Assembly (NCBI GenBank): GCA_021014325.1
Contig: CM037472.1
Location: forward strand, 5,332,001-5,396,000
DNA length: 64,000 nucleotides
Origin: Plazaster borealis
Taxonomy: Eukaryota > Echinodermata > Asteroidea > Forcipulatida > Labidiasteridae
Direction: 5' to 3'
The translations under genes and the position numbers were made by a program. This document shows positions 50,135 to 61,500 of the stretch, one piece after another (the stretch's first letter is position 1; every line of letters starts with the position of its first letter). The notes under the pieces are model-generated. The model did not search any database, was not told where the DNA came from, and saw nothing but the letters and a program-made list of their open reading frames with translations.

Positions 50135-50676
50135 CTTTAATTGTACTGTATGCTATCAATGGTTATAAGGGGAAGTATTTTGGGAATGTTTTGTACATTA
50201 TGTACCAAACATCTTGCTACACCATAAAAGTTTTTGTTAACAAGAACATCTTAGGGACATTGGTCGGTATGCCGTTTGTTTTGTTTGGAGACTTTATAAA
50301 TTGTATCCTTTTTACTGTCACTCTGTGCCAATATGTATAGATTTGAAATATAGTTGATACCACACCGTGTTGTTTGATTCGGTTCTCTTGGGAGGTTAAT
50401 TACAGGCTGCTTGTTTTTCACAATTAAACCAAGTTATTATCTTTGTTGGAATGACCGATTTAATCAATCTGGTGTTATATAAGTAATGTATGAATTACTT
50501 TCTAGTTCAATGGAGTTATTGACAGAGGATTGAGCCAGAATCTCTTGAACAAACACTCTGATAAAAGAATTTAATATTATCGCAGATAGACTTTGGCTCA
50601 ACTTGGACAGTAGCTTTTGAAATATAAATTTGTTAATGTGATATTGTAATCTGTTTGACATACATTCACATAAACA
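50135..50676. other. No feature recognised
   Basis: AT-rich sequence between two MITEs. Confidence 0.4.
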
Positions 50677-51064
50677 TTAAAGGGATTGTATACGTTTTGT
50701 AATTGGAACCCACTGTTTGTTTCAATCCTATATAGTTATAGATAAAACTAACCTGTGGAAATTTCATTTCAAAAGGTGGTAGCGTTTTTGAGATATTGCC
50801 GAAAATCTGGAGCGGTTATGTCCACGCAGGAAGAATAATCTGCAATTGGAATACACAATCTGAGAAGTGTTACTGTCAGTAACACTTCTCAGATTCAATT
50901 TTTTGGGAATAAAAAGTGTATTTCTTTTCCATAACCGCAGTACTTCGAAGTGAAAAGTTTCTCAAAATGCATTATACTATCCAAAGCTGCTGTACTTCTT
51001 ACCAAGTAAGTTTTTGTTGCCATTAATTTTCAGAGTCATTACCAATCGTATACAGACCCTTTAA
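50677..51064. mobile_element. TTAA-type MITE, second subfamily, full length
   Basis: TTAA at 50677-50680 and 51061-51064. A central perfect palindrome GAGAAGTGTTACTG / CAGTAACACTTCTC at about 50860-50890. Confidence 0.88.
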
Positions 51065-52528
51065 ACATTGAAAAAAACCTTCTTTTGTAAGTAAACAAAA
51101 GGATTGTTTTCTGTGTAAAGAGGGAACATTTGTGTAAAAAAAATCTCTTGCTATTTTCTTTCCGCGTTATACGTTGAAATTGTAATTTGAAATACACAGA
51201 CCATTGGCTCTATCATTGACCCCTATGGGATAATGGAGGCGACTGTATCATAGTGCCGTGTTCATGATTATTCCTGTTATCTCGTCTTACTGCGCACACC
51301 GGCTGTTGACAAGGAGATGACAACGTCAAACTCATCAGTCTTTTGAAGTCAACAACATCCCTAAGAAGACTGCAGTCAGTAAGACTTCACACAGCTTGTC
51401 TTGTGGTGTCCCCCAGTTCCTTCTTAGCGGGGTTGTTAAAAAAGAGAAAATATCAACTTGCTTGTGAGTGCAATATCCGTGTTTGTTTATAGCAGTGGTA
51501 ATATGGAATGTAATGAGCTAAGGCACCAATGTTTACCTCTAAGAATCCTTTTTTCATTAAATGGGATTAGCGTATAGGGCCCGCTTGTGAAATTCCTTAT
51601 TGGCCTTGCCTCCGTTGTTTAAACAATCATGTGCAATAACGTTGGGTGATTTCATTTAAACCCTGGCGCGTATTTCCATCGCTGTGTCTCTTGAAAATCT
51701 CTCATTGCATTCTCACTTCTTTTGTAGCATTAATTCGGTTGTGGAAATGAACAGTTTTCAGCTTGCATATTATCAACAAATGACAGCCTATCAAACTCGA
51801 TATCTTTTTTTTGGTGAGGCTATCATCAGTTTAGCCGTCCAGGCAAGCTTCATTTCTCGTTTATAGATAATTACTAATTTGTACACATCCTTGGAGCAAT
51901 ATTGTAATTGATCATCGCATAAACTCCTGTTTTACCTCATGCTCAATTCTGGATTCATTTAAGAAATATATGCCTTGTCGTGCTGTTGACTCAAATCATA
52001 GAATTATTACTATTGCAATATGAGTGTCTGGAAATGATCCAACAGTCTTCGACAAAGTAGGACCCTGCGAGATATTATATTCATTATTTAATCCCAGTAC
52101 CACCTGCCAGGCCTTAACCATGCACAGTTTTCTGTAATTTACAATGACAATCCTGAGCTATGAAACATGTATGGAGAATATCAATGTTTAATAAAAGTCA
52201 ACGATGCAAATCGTTCATTACTAATAAATATGATTTTTAATTAAAACTGCATTTACGCGTGCATCTCTGGATTGCAGTAAAAATAAAGAGGTTTTTGATT
52301 ATTTGTGGTGTATTAAAGATGATATGAAATGACTATATAAGCAGGAACCCTCTAAATGCCCCTAATGTAAGGCAGTCGTAGAACAAATATTGTGCTTGAA
52401 AATGCAAATTTAAGGCACTTTCTTCACCCTCAATTCCCTTCTTCGTTGGATTGAAGAATTTGGTCACAGGGATTCCTTTTTGATTTCACGGTGCTTGGCT
52501 CTAAGAAGCTCTCTGTGTTTCAATTTTA
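51065..52528. other. No repeat recognised; possible 5' flank
   Basis: Unique sequence leading to the putative exon at 52529. No TATA box or CpG block was identified. Confidence 0.35.
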
Positions 52529-52674
52529 ATGAAACGCATCAATCATCCAGCGTTCTTCACCTATCAGCAGCGGCTGGCTGGCCGACTCACCAAGGCGAGT
52601 ACCAGTCAAGCTGTACTCTCTCCTCTTCAAGCAAGGTCTGCTCAAGAGCAGCACCTAGCGTCTGACAGAAACAG
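52529..52674 (+). CDS. Possible 5' coding exon, protein not identified
   Basis: ATG at 52529 opens MKRINHPAFFTYQQRLAGRL-TKASTSQAVLSPLQARSAQE-QHLASDRN plus two bases of Arg, ending at CAG-GTATTA (phase 2). The frame is open back to a TAA at about 52505. Composition (Ala, Gln, Arg, Ser rich, no Cys or Trp) and higher G+C than the flanks are coding-like. The mature sequence is not one I recognise. No second exon was found before the window ends, so the gene would continue to the right. Confidence 0.45.
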
Positions 52675-53778
52675 GTATTACTACACTTGAAAACAGATGT
52701 GACTCTTTGATCTAACCACTGGCTAGAAAATGTTCATCTTCAGTTGATGGTATTCATTTCCTCACGTTTGTTTCCTTGTCCTCTCTGGCTTTGCACGACA
52801 TGGCATCTCTTTGGATAGCTCTGGGTGTGAAAACCTCTTGACAGTTGTCGATGTGCATTATTCATAGATCAGTGGCTTTGAATAAATTATTCACTTGCAT
52901 AAATTGATTTCGGATCCATCCTATTGGTTTAACTGTGTCATCTTTTTTGCATATTGTATAAAGTGGTGTGTCAGTGCATTAATATTTGTGCAACTGAAAA
53001 AAGCTGTCAATTGACAAAAGCACTTCAAGTGAAGTCAAGGTGAGGTATACACATGTAAACTGTAAACCAGGAAATGAGTATTATGTACAAATGCAATACA
53101 CTGCACTGGTGAATAAAATACCACTTGTTTGTGCTTCAACTTTTCAGCTGATCAGTTGATTTCCTTTTAAAATTGTATATAATAGTGCCATTAAAACACT
53201 GAGAAACACTGTCAATACAAAATTCAAACACTGTACAAAGTTCCCGTTAGTATGGTTGGCCATTTCCTCTTTTGCTTCTACAAAGTTGCATGCAACTGAA
53301 AAATTCACTTTTTGCTGACATAGCCTTCTCAGAATTTAAAATCTCTCAGGAATTTTGAGATACAAAATTTGATTACAAAAAGAGATAGTTTACTCATGTT
53401 TCTAATCCCATTTTCTTTATGTCGCCTACCCCCTCCTCCGGTTAAGTTCAAATTGAAAATCTCCTTATGGAGTTTGCAGTTGGGATTCCTATCTTGGGGT
53501 GAACCCATGTTGTCAATTAACACCTCGGCTCACTATCATCATAAATTCCAGGTCCTCAATTGAGTCATATTCTATTTCAAGGAGCCTGGGTGTTCAGTTG
53601 AGATGATACTACAGTGGTTGTCATGAACACCAACATCAGGAAGCTTAAAGGGGACACAGCTCAATAACATTTATGTGGAGTTATAGAACAAACACAGAAC
53701 CCTTCTAATGTCACATTCGCGAGTACTTAAATCACCTTTAACCTCTTTAAGACGGTTGAAACAAAATTTGATCGACCA
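52675..53778. other. No feature recognised
   Basis: AT-rich; would be intron if the exon at 52529 is real. Confidence 0.35.
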
Positions 53779-53925
53779 ATGGGGGACTTTTGGGACGCTA
53801 GGTGGCAGCAGACTTACCGGGTTTAATCCATTGTTCTCATTAATGTGCACATGCTCAGAACTACGTGAACAATGGAAATTTACCTGGTAAGTCTGCTGCC
53901 ACCTAGCGTTCCAAAGTCTCCCATT
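53779..53925. mobile_element. Hairpin MITE (CTGCTGCCACCTAGCG ends)
   Basis: AATGGGGGACTTTTGGGACG, CTAGGTGGCAGCAGACTTAC and TCCATTGTTC at the left are mirrored by GAACAATGGA, GTAAGTCTGCTGCCACCTAG and CGTTCCAAAGTCTCCCATT. Loop ~40 bp. A terminus of the same type is at 31690-31715. Confidence 0.85.
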
Positions 53926-54197
53926 AGAACTCTATCAAGCTGCAACCATCTTTGTTGCCTTTCCTTTTGTTTCATGGCAATTATAAATATTATAGTCTCT
54001 ATATGCACCGTTGAGTTGTACAAATGCCATTCAAGTCTGTTTGGATGTGTTGATTTAAATGGGAAAAGAAACAGGAATGCTGCACAATGAGAAAAGGCAT
54101 TGGGGAACGTGCACAGCCAACTTCCCTATATGGCTGAAGTGCATGCATACTAGTACACTACAAGTTAATGCACATTATTGCATGTTTTGAGGAGAAC

Positions 54198-54465
54198 TTG
54201 TGTTGGCCGGGTTGGCGTAGTGGTATCTTTCCTCGCCTTTCACCTCTAGGATCCGGGTTTGAATCCCACCGGGGGCACTTTGTGGATAGTGTTTTCAGCC
54301 CTTACCTGAATGGGTGGATTTTCCCCAGAAAAATTCTCCAGGGTTTTCCTCCCACATATTAAACTGAAACTTTCTTCTCTCAATGAAGTTCTTGGCTAGT
54401 ATAGTGATTTAGTTCACTTTTCTGAGAGTCCTTGGCTTCACGACCAGAATTAACAATTAATAAAA
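54198..54465 (+). mobile_element. tRNA-derived SINE, third type
   Basis: GGCCGGGTTGGCGTAGTGGT (A box) and GGTTTGAATCCCACCGG (B box) start a body containing GGATTTTCCCCAGAAAAATT and CTCCAGGGTTTTCCTCCCAC, ending in an AATTAATAAAAAT tail. Confidence 0.75.
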
Positions 54466-57400
54466 ATAGATAAATAAAAATAACCCCTTGCACTGGCAAA
54501 ATGTTTTGGTCTTGCCAATCGCGCGCCGCGATTTTTCGTGGGTGATGATGTCGGGTGAATCGGGTCATAATATCCAAACATGATAAATAATTTGTGTTTT
54601 TGGTTATTTTAAATACAGTTCATTTTGAGATGAGGAATATAAGTACATGGTTGCTCGAGCTGCACTTGTTTATTTTTCATTTTACTTTCTGTTAAAATGA
54701 ACAACAGTCCAGGAAGGCTTCACAAACTCATGTCTCCCAAACTATAAATTACATTGTTAATAATATTCAGAACTTGCCTCAAACAGTTCCCTCCGTATCT
54801 GTGTTCAGTTAGCCATAATGTTACACGATGGTGTGGGACAGCAGCTGGTAGTAGCAACTTGATTCATATAAGCAGGTGCTAAAACTGATTACCGCTACCA
54901 GGCTGAAGTTACCAGTCTATTGGAATGCCTGCTCTTGCCTTGATTACTGAAGGAAATGTGATTTATGCGTATTTCACATACCCTGATGCTGGGTACAAGT
55001 ATTTACCCTTGATGTTGGGGGCTGTCTTGGGAATCAGCAGTGCGGATTAATGAATGGTAAAAGTGTTATTGCCCTGGTGGCGTGCAATGCTGTTTAGTTT
55101 CTGGATCCCCATTATTATGTTATGTCAATGTTACACTGTACACATCCAACAGACAAATTGCACATCTAAACTTTGAACTGCAAGAACCTGAATTTTTGGT
55201 ATTTTTTTCATATCGGTTCATTGTTGTGGTTTTTGAAGTATAAATTACCCTTTTAAGTGACAAATTGAGCAGGTAGAACTGCTGTCACAACCCCAACGAA
55301 ACAGAAAAGCTTGTATGTTTATGTGTAATTTTCTAGATAGGCCGTTACTGCCAAACTATGGTCCTTGTATTGATTTTATTTCCACATCATCACCTTTAAT
55401 AAGTGATGACTGTATTGGGCATAAACCTTCCATTAACACCTACTTATTATGTCGTTGAAACTTCCGTTACACCAGCAATTACACCACTGCTCTTTATCTG
55501 TCCGTCTCACAGGGCATAGAGAGGATTATGTAATATTTCATAATTATCCACTTGAAATTGCTGCTGTCCTTGCAGCCATTGATGTTGTTAGATTGGTCAT
55601 GGTGATTTCCATGGCAACAGGAAGCCTCTCCATCTGCATAAGTGAATGTATTCCTGTTTTTATATCTTAAATAACCTAAATCCCAAGTGACATAAATACA
55701 ACAAATTCCCTCTAATGGCATATTTTTGGATTATTTGTTGTATTTCATCAGTTGAACTTGGTGAAATGAACAGTTGTGGCAAGTTTCATAAATATCTGTA
55801 AATAACTTTGGAAAATACGGAGGGGGCAATATGTGCCGGTAAGTCCCCCTAAAAGCCTTGTTCCGTTTGGGGTGAGGATCTGTGGTTGCCCCACTGGCAA
55901 GTGAACCAGAGGGCTGATCCAGTGTGTTACTCAATTGACCCTGGGGGACATTTAAATGACATAATGCCTATTGTTTAAAGTGGATTGTTTTAATGTAAGA
56001 GGGAGGAGGCCCAGTGGCGAAACTAGAAACTGGGGTAAAATTTTAGGGAGCACAAGGGGTGCACTTTTTAATTTTTATATTCAAGTAAGTTATAAGTTTA
56101 AGAGATTGTACGAATAAAATTTGCGCTCTCATGCATTATTTGATTCTAATTGAAATGAAAGCTAAAAAGAAGAACAACCCCCAAGATCACACTGAATATA
56201 TCTCGAGAGTGTGGCAGTGTGTTCATAAAAAGATTTCCAATTATCCCCCCCTTCCCTGCTGAAATAAATTATGGCTTTTTACCTGAATTGTATACAGAAC
56301 TTCAGGATTTGTACTTGTCATGTAAAACCCTAATTGTTGTATGTTGATACTAAAAATAAAGTGTTTTTTTTCTTCAAAAGGTGTCCAATTCCTCTATGCT
56401 GTCACTTCTTTTGCTAAGAGTTAGATTTAATGATTTGATGATCAATGCTGATATGATTTCAGCCATGGTGACTGATCTCAGAGATATGAGAACAAGTCAA
56501 ACAGAACAAGCTTTTTTGGGAAAAAAATCATTCACACGCATCATTTTTCTGTAATTCAAGAAGGAAGATGTCATGTAACTCGGGCAGATGGCTGTTTATG
56601 TATTTACGCTGGTTATGAACTAGTTTCTAGCCTTTTATTTCTGTTTTGTTTCAGTTTCTATTCCAGCTATAAAGCAAAATAATCTAAGCGTTAAAAAACC
56701 TCTGTCTCCTAACATGCCGTTTATTGTGGGAACAAAAGACGGCGGCTGATTTATGATGAATTATGAAAAAAAATATTCCGCTCATACTCTTGGAAAATGG
56801 GTTTCACTCGTACATTTTTAATTCTGTCACGTTTTGTTGTGAACAATGGAGGACGGAAACTTGTATGATGAAACTTGAATGGTTATGATCTGGCTGGCCC
56901 ACGGTGAAATATTGTTGATATTCGTTAAACTTGGAGTATGAAGGTTGAGAAGGGGAAACCTTGGCTTTCATGTATTATTCAAATAGATTGTATAAAGTTC
57001 AACTTTGAAATGTGTGTCGCTGACAAATTTTAGGATTATAGTCTAGGATTGCCTGAGGGTACATGTCTCATTTACCGATCAATGAAATGACCAATCTTCT
57101 AATTCTAAGGCTGGATGAAATTTAAACCCAAGATGTAGATTTGTGTTGAGATGCTGTCACCTTTTCTTGGATCAGGCCTCTTGACTGCTAATTCTTACTG
57201 TGTTGTTGCACTTATGCCTCGACTCAGTGCATCCCAACTGGTCACTTGTATCTGCGACACTTCTACCTCAGAACGGTTGCTAAGGACGTGTTTGTGGGTT
57301 GCCATGGTAAAACCTAATTAGCATTTTTCTCCCCCTTTCTTGGAGGGGAGCTGTGGCTAAGATTCCCCCAAGGATTGCAATGGGAGTGTAAGGGATGCGG

Positions 57401-58118
57401 GCAGTGTGAATCATATACTGGCCTCATTGTCATGGCTGTGTGTGTGTGTCGTAGTAGCTGGTGAAGCTGGGGATCTTGTTGATAGAGGGGGAGAGGGAGA
57501 GAGAGAACCCAAATCGTTAATCTGATCGGGAGGCAAGGACCTTTACATTATTGCCGGCAATCAACTATGGAGGATATTGGCCAGGTTTTGTCCCATGCAT
57601 TTGGGGACATTCGACGGCCTTGGTGATTGAATCGAATTGATCCAGTTTGGCGGCCAGCTGCACCGATTCTCATTCAGTTGTGGCAGAGCACAGACTTTCC
57701 GCGGATTGTTTTGCCGGCCCAGCCATTTCATGGGTAGACACTGTGTTGCCACCTGAGTGTCCACACCATCTAGATGCATGATGTGCCACATACACCCATA
57801 CACCACACCAGCCATGGAAAAGATTGCAGTGGCATTGCCTGAAGGTACTATCCTTTAACATACAGTACTTTTCTCCTGCAGCATCCACCATGTGCTTTCT
57901 TAATGCAAGGTCTCTAGCTAATTGAAATCTGATACCCCAATGTGCTTAGTACACTTCAACTCACCATAATTAATTCATAACTTAAATCCTGTTTTATGCA
58001 ATTGGTTGACAACGGACTGTACAAGGGCATGTAGTATGGTCAAACCAAACCTGCAAACCTTTATTTGTACCACTCACCAAAAAACCCTGTATTTACCAAT
58101 CTCACCACTACTGGCTTT
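54466..58118. other. No gene recognised
   Basis: A MITE-like terminus is at about 56008 (CAGTGGCGAAACTAGAAACT). An open stretch 56382-56554 lies after a TTTTCTTCTTCAAAAG-like acceptor but lacks a donor. A (TG)n run is at about 57438-57448 and a GA-rich tract at 57486-57506. Confidence 0.35.
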
Positions 58119-58502
58119 ACAGGGTTTGTATACGTTTGGTAATCGGAACCCATTGTTTGTTTCAATCCTATATAGTTGTAAAACTAACCTGTGAAATTTT
58201 CATTTCAAAAGGTTGTAGCATTTTTTTAAAGATATTGACGAAAATCTGGAGCGGTTATGTCCACGTAGGAAGAATAATCTGCAATTGGAATACACAATCT
58301 GAGAAACGTTACTGCAGTAACGCTTCTCAGATTCAAATTTTGGGGGATAAAAAGTGATATCTTTTTCCATAACAGCAGTACTTTTAAGTGAAAAGTTTCT
58401 AAAAATGCATTATACTATCCAAAGCTGCTGTACTTCCTACCAAGTAAGTTTGTATTGCCATTAATTTTCAGAGTCATTACCAAACATATACAGACCCTTT
58501 AA
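58119..58502. mobile_element. TTAA-type MITE, left TTAA degraded
   Basis: CAGGGTTTGTATACGTTTGG to AAACATATACAGACCCTTTAA. TTAA intact at 58499-58502. Central palindrome GAAACGTTACTGCAGTAACG. Confidence 0.85.
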
Positions 58503-61500
58503 GATACTTGGTATTTTTCAGAGGTTGAAGACAATTTCAGCATTGAGATTGAACTAGCTCTAACCCACCTTTGATTCATGAACAAAACGAGATGTATTCG
58601 GAGTACTTTCCATTTACAAGTGACCGGAAGCAATCCAAACGGCCACTATTAATTTGCTGTCATTGTCATTGTGATGGGTTGTTAGCTTGAGGGTTTTCTA
58701 CATGGTTGTACAATATGTGGCTGCGGCAATGACCCAAGAGATTTTCTCAATGACCGTTCCGTCACTGTCAACATGCCTGCTACGCCAGAGAAACTATTAT
58801 TTTGTTTTAGTTGTGCCAAGAGCATGCATTTGTTTGTGATAAGTATTCCCAAACGAACCTTTGGGTGTCCGCTGGTAACATTTTCTTTGTATGAACTTGA
58901 AATTCTTTGTTGTCCTTTCACCTGATAGTTCAATTTGTTAAATTTTACAACCATGCTAAAATAAAGCAAGGGACCCCTGCTAACTTGCTTTGTGTGAAAA
59001 GGGCTTATATACTGTTCTATCCTCCAAGGAAGCAGAATGACAGCAGTACTGTGTTTCTGTCATTTTGATCATATATTCATTGGTATTCTTCTGATCCTCA
59101 TACGTAGCCAGATTGATCAGCTGCAATTAAATTTCCAAGAAATTCTGCGCACAAGTAACGCCACAAATCACTTCAGCCTTTTGTAGATTAAGTCTGTTTA
59201 TCAAGACGTCCATCACACTGAGTGACAAAATACGTGTTTACCAGTAATACAAACATGAACACAAACTAGTGCGGGTAATTTAATTTTTCTTTCATTGGGG
59301 CATTCGGAATTAGTTCACTCTTAACAGTAAAATCATGCCAATTGAGTTTCTATTATCTTTTAGAAAAGCAAACTGCCCTCAGTACATGACTATCCCTAGG
59401 GATTGACAGCGTGTACTTTACTTTCATTTGACGACAAGTTGTGCTATTTTTGTCAACCTATTTGTGAATAATCCATTCAGAGAGTGCCTCCCAGTTCCCC
59501 CGTCTGCGACAACTTCATGCGTCACTGGCCGAGTTTTCTCAAGGCATAGATGGATTTGCCATCTTTAGTTTGCTTGCACGACCTGAAATGTTTATTTATG
59601 AATGAACTGAAATAGGAGGCTATTTCAATACATAAATCAAATGTTATTTAAGGGTCTACATTGATGAACAGCATGCTTGCACAATTCAATAGGCTTAGAC
59701 AAATTTGTTTTATTTTTTGTTGAGACAATTTGTTTGAAATTAACACTATAAATGCTTGCTCACACATGAAGCAGAAGAGAATTTTTGATTGCTACGTTAG
59801 TCATCGAGAGTCCACGGGTAGTGATTGCTACAGGAATGTCGAGCGTGCGACAACTCTGATTAAACAGACATTTGATGTACACTGTTGAATGCCGAGTAAT
59901 ATTGATTTGGGAAGCATGCGATTCAGGCCAAGTTTAAATACAGACTGCCGGTTGCTTGGAAGGCAGATGACAAGAAGAGAAAGAGAAAGAGAGGCTCCAA
60001 TCTTGACGGCGACAAGGAGGATCGAGCTAGTGGAGTACGAATCATTAAAGTGCCGCTGCCACTGCCTGCGCTGCCGTCACGTTTTGATGCATTCAGTTGT
60101 CACGTGGTCAAAATCTATTTTTAGGATGCATAGATTAAAATCGAGCAGGAAAAAAATTAAATACAAATGCAAGCACGAGTACACTCTTGATAAATAAGTG
60201 TTTCTAAAGAAAACTGAATTATCAAAATGAATCAAATTTCTGTTAATTATTACATTTGATGTGTTTTTGTCTACAAAAAGAAATTAAGTTTGTATTTAAA
60301 AAAAAAAAAAATGTTTAGTGGACACAGTGAAGTGAATATTCCATATTGGTAGAAACACAATGGATGCTTTATTAGATAATTTTAATACAAGGATATCCTT
60401 ACCTTAATATAGTAAAGTAAAATGAGCGATATCAACAGATCAGTAGTAACCTACACCAAATTTGCTCTGTAGTGAAAAATAACATAATTGCTATTATAAT
60501 GAATTGGGCTATTTCCCCCATATGTTGTCCTAACCATTAAAACCTGCGGTAAATAATTTTTGCGTGTACAATGTATAGTTGTACATATCAGTGTCCATTG
60601 ATATAGTGTTACAGACCTGTCACTTCAAACCATTATATTATTTACCCTCATACTTGTACGTTGATGTTTCCTAGTGCTTGAAGCAATCCATGAAATTGAA
60701 TAAGCAAATACAGAGGAACTCTCTGTAGTTTTGCTCTTCCTCTTCTTAAAACTTAGCCCCTCCGCTATTTTTCCAAATGTCCGGCTCTTGCTGGAGTCAG
60801 TGCATTTACGCTTGTATAAAGACTACAGAATCTGCATATCGTCTTCCATTGCGGCCTGACCCGGAGGCTACCGGAGGAATGATTTGATAGAATCTCCTTC
60901 TTCAAGTTCTGGGCTAGCCGTGTCTGATTTCCAGTATAATTCATCTCAATTGGAAAGCAGAGTTAGGCATGTAGGTATGTGTAACTCGCAGCATCATTTA
61001 GCGATTGGTGCCCTGCCATCATCCTCATCGGCCCTCTGATGCTTTCTTCCCCGAGGAGTTTTGTGAACTTCGGTTACCAACCGTCCACCAAAATAACACT
61101 GAGGGAGTTTTCTCTAATCAGTGGACACCTCTGGTTGCCTTTACGTCGGAAATTGAATTTCAAACAAAAATCATGACAAGAAATAATCGACCTGTTCTTA
61201 TTACATTAATTTGTCAAAAGGATGTTTTCAATTGTTGAACATTGCAAGTTCATTAGAGGTTTTTTTTGTATGAGGTTTGGATGCAGGAAATTGTTTTCTA
61301 GACTTTGAACCTTTTTTGCTAACTAAATACACATATGTCCTATTATTTTGTGTTCAGCCCAATTCAAACCAAATCAAACATGGCATTGATACTATTACAA
61401 AATGCTTGTCCAACAAAGTTTTTGCTCCATCAGTTATTGACATAGGCCCTAATTTGTTGCATTTAATGGGGGCACTGGGTTAGAAGTAAAGTTGTGGTTT

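Noticed and set aside
56382..56554. 57-codon open stretch after a pyrimidine-rich AG
   Set aside because: No donor within the open stretch and no link in phase that could be tested with the exon at 52529.
59889..60197. 102-codon Arg/Lys-rich open frame
   Set aside because: Arises from a GA-rich low-complexity stretch (AAGAGAAAGAGAAAGAGAGG); no other support.
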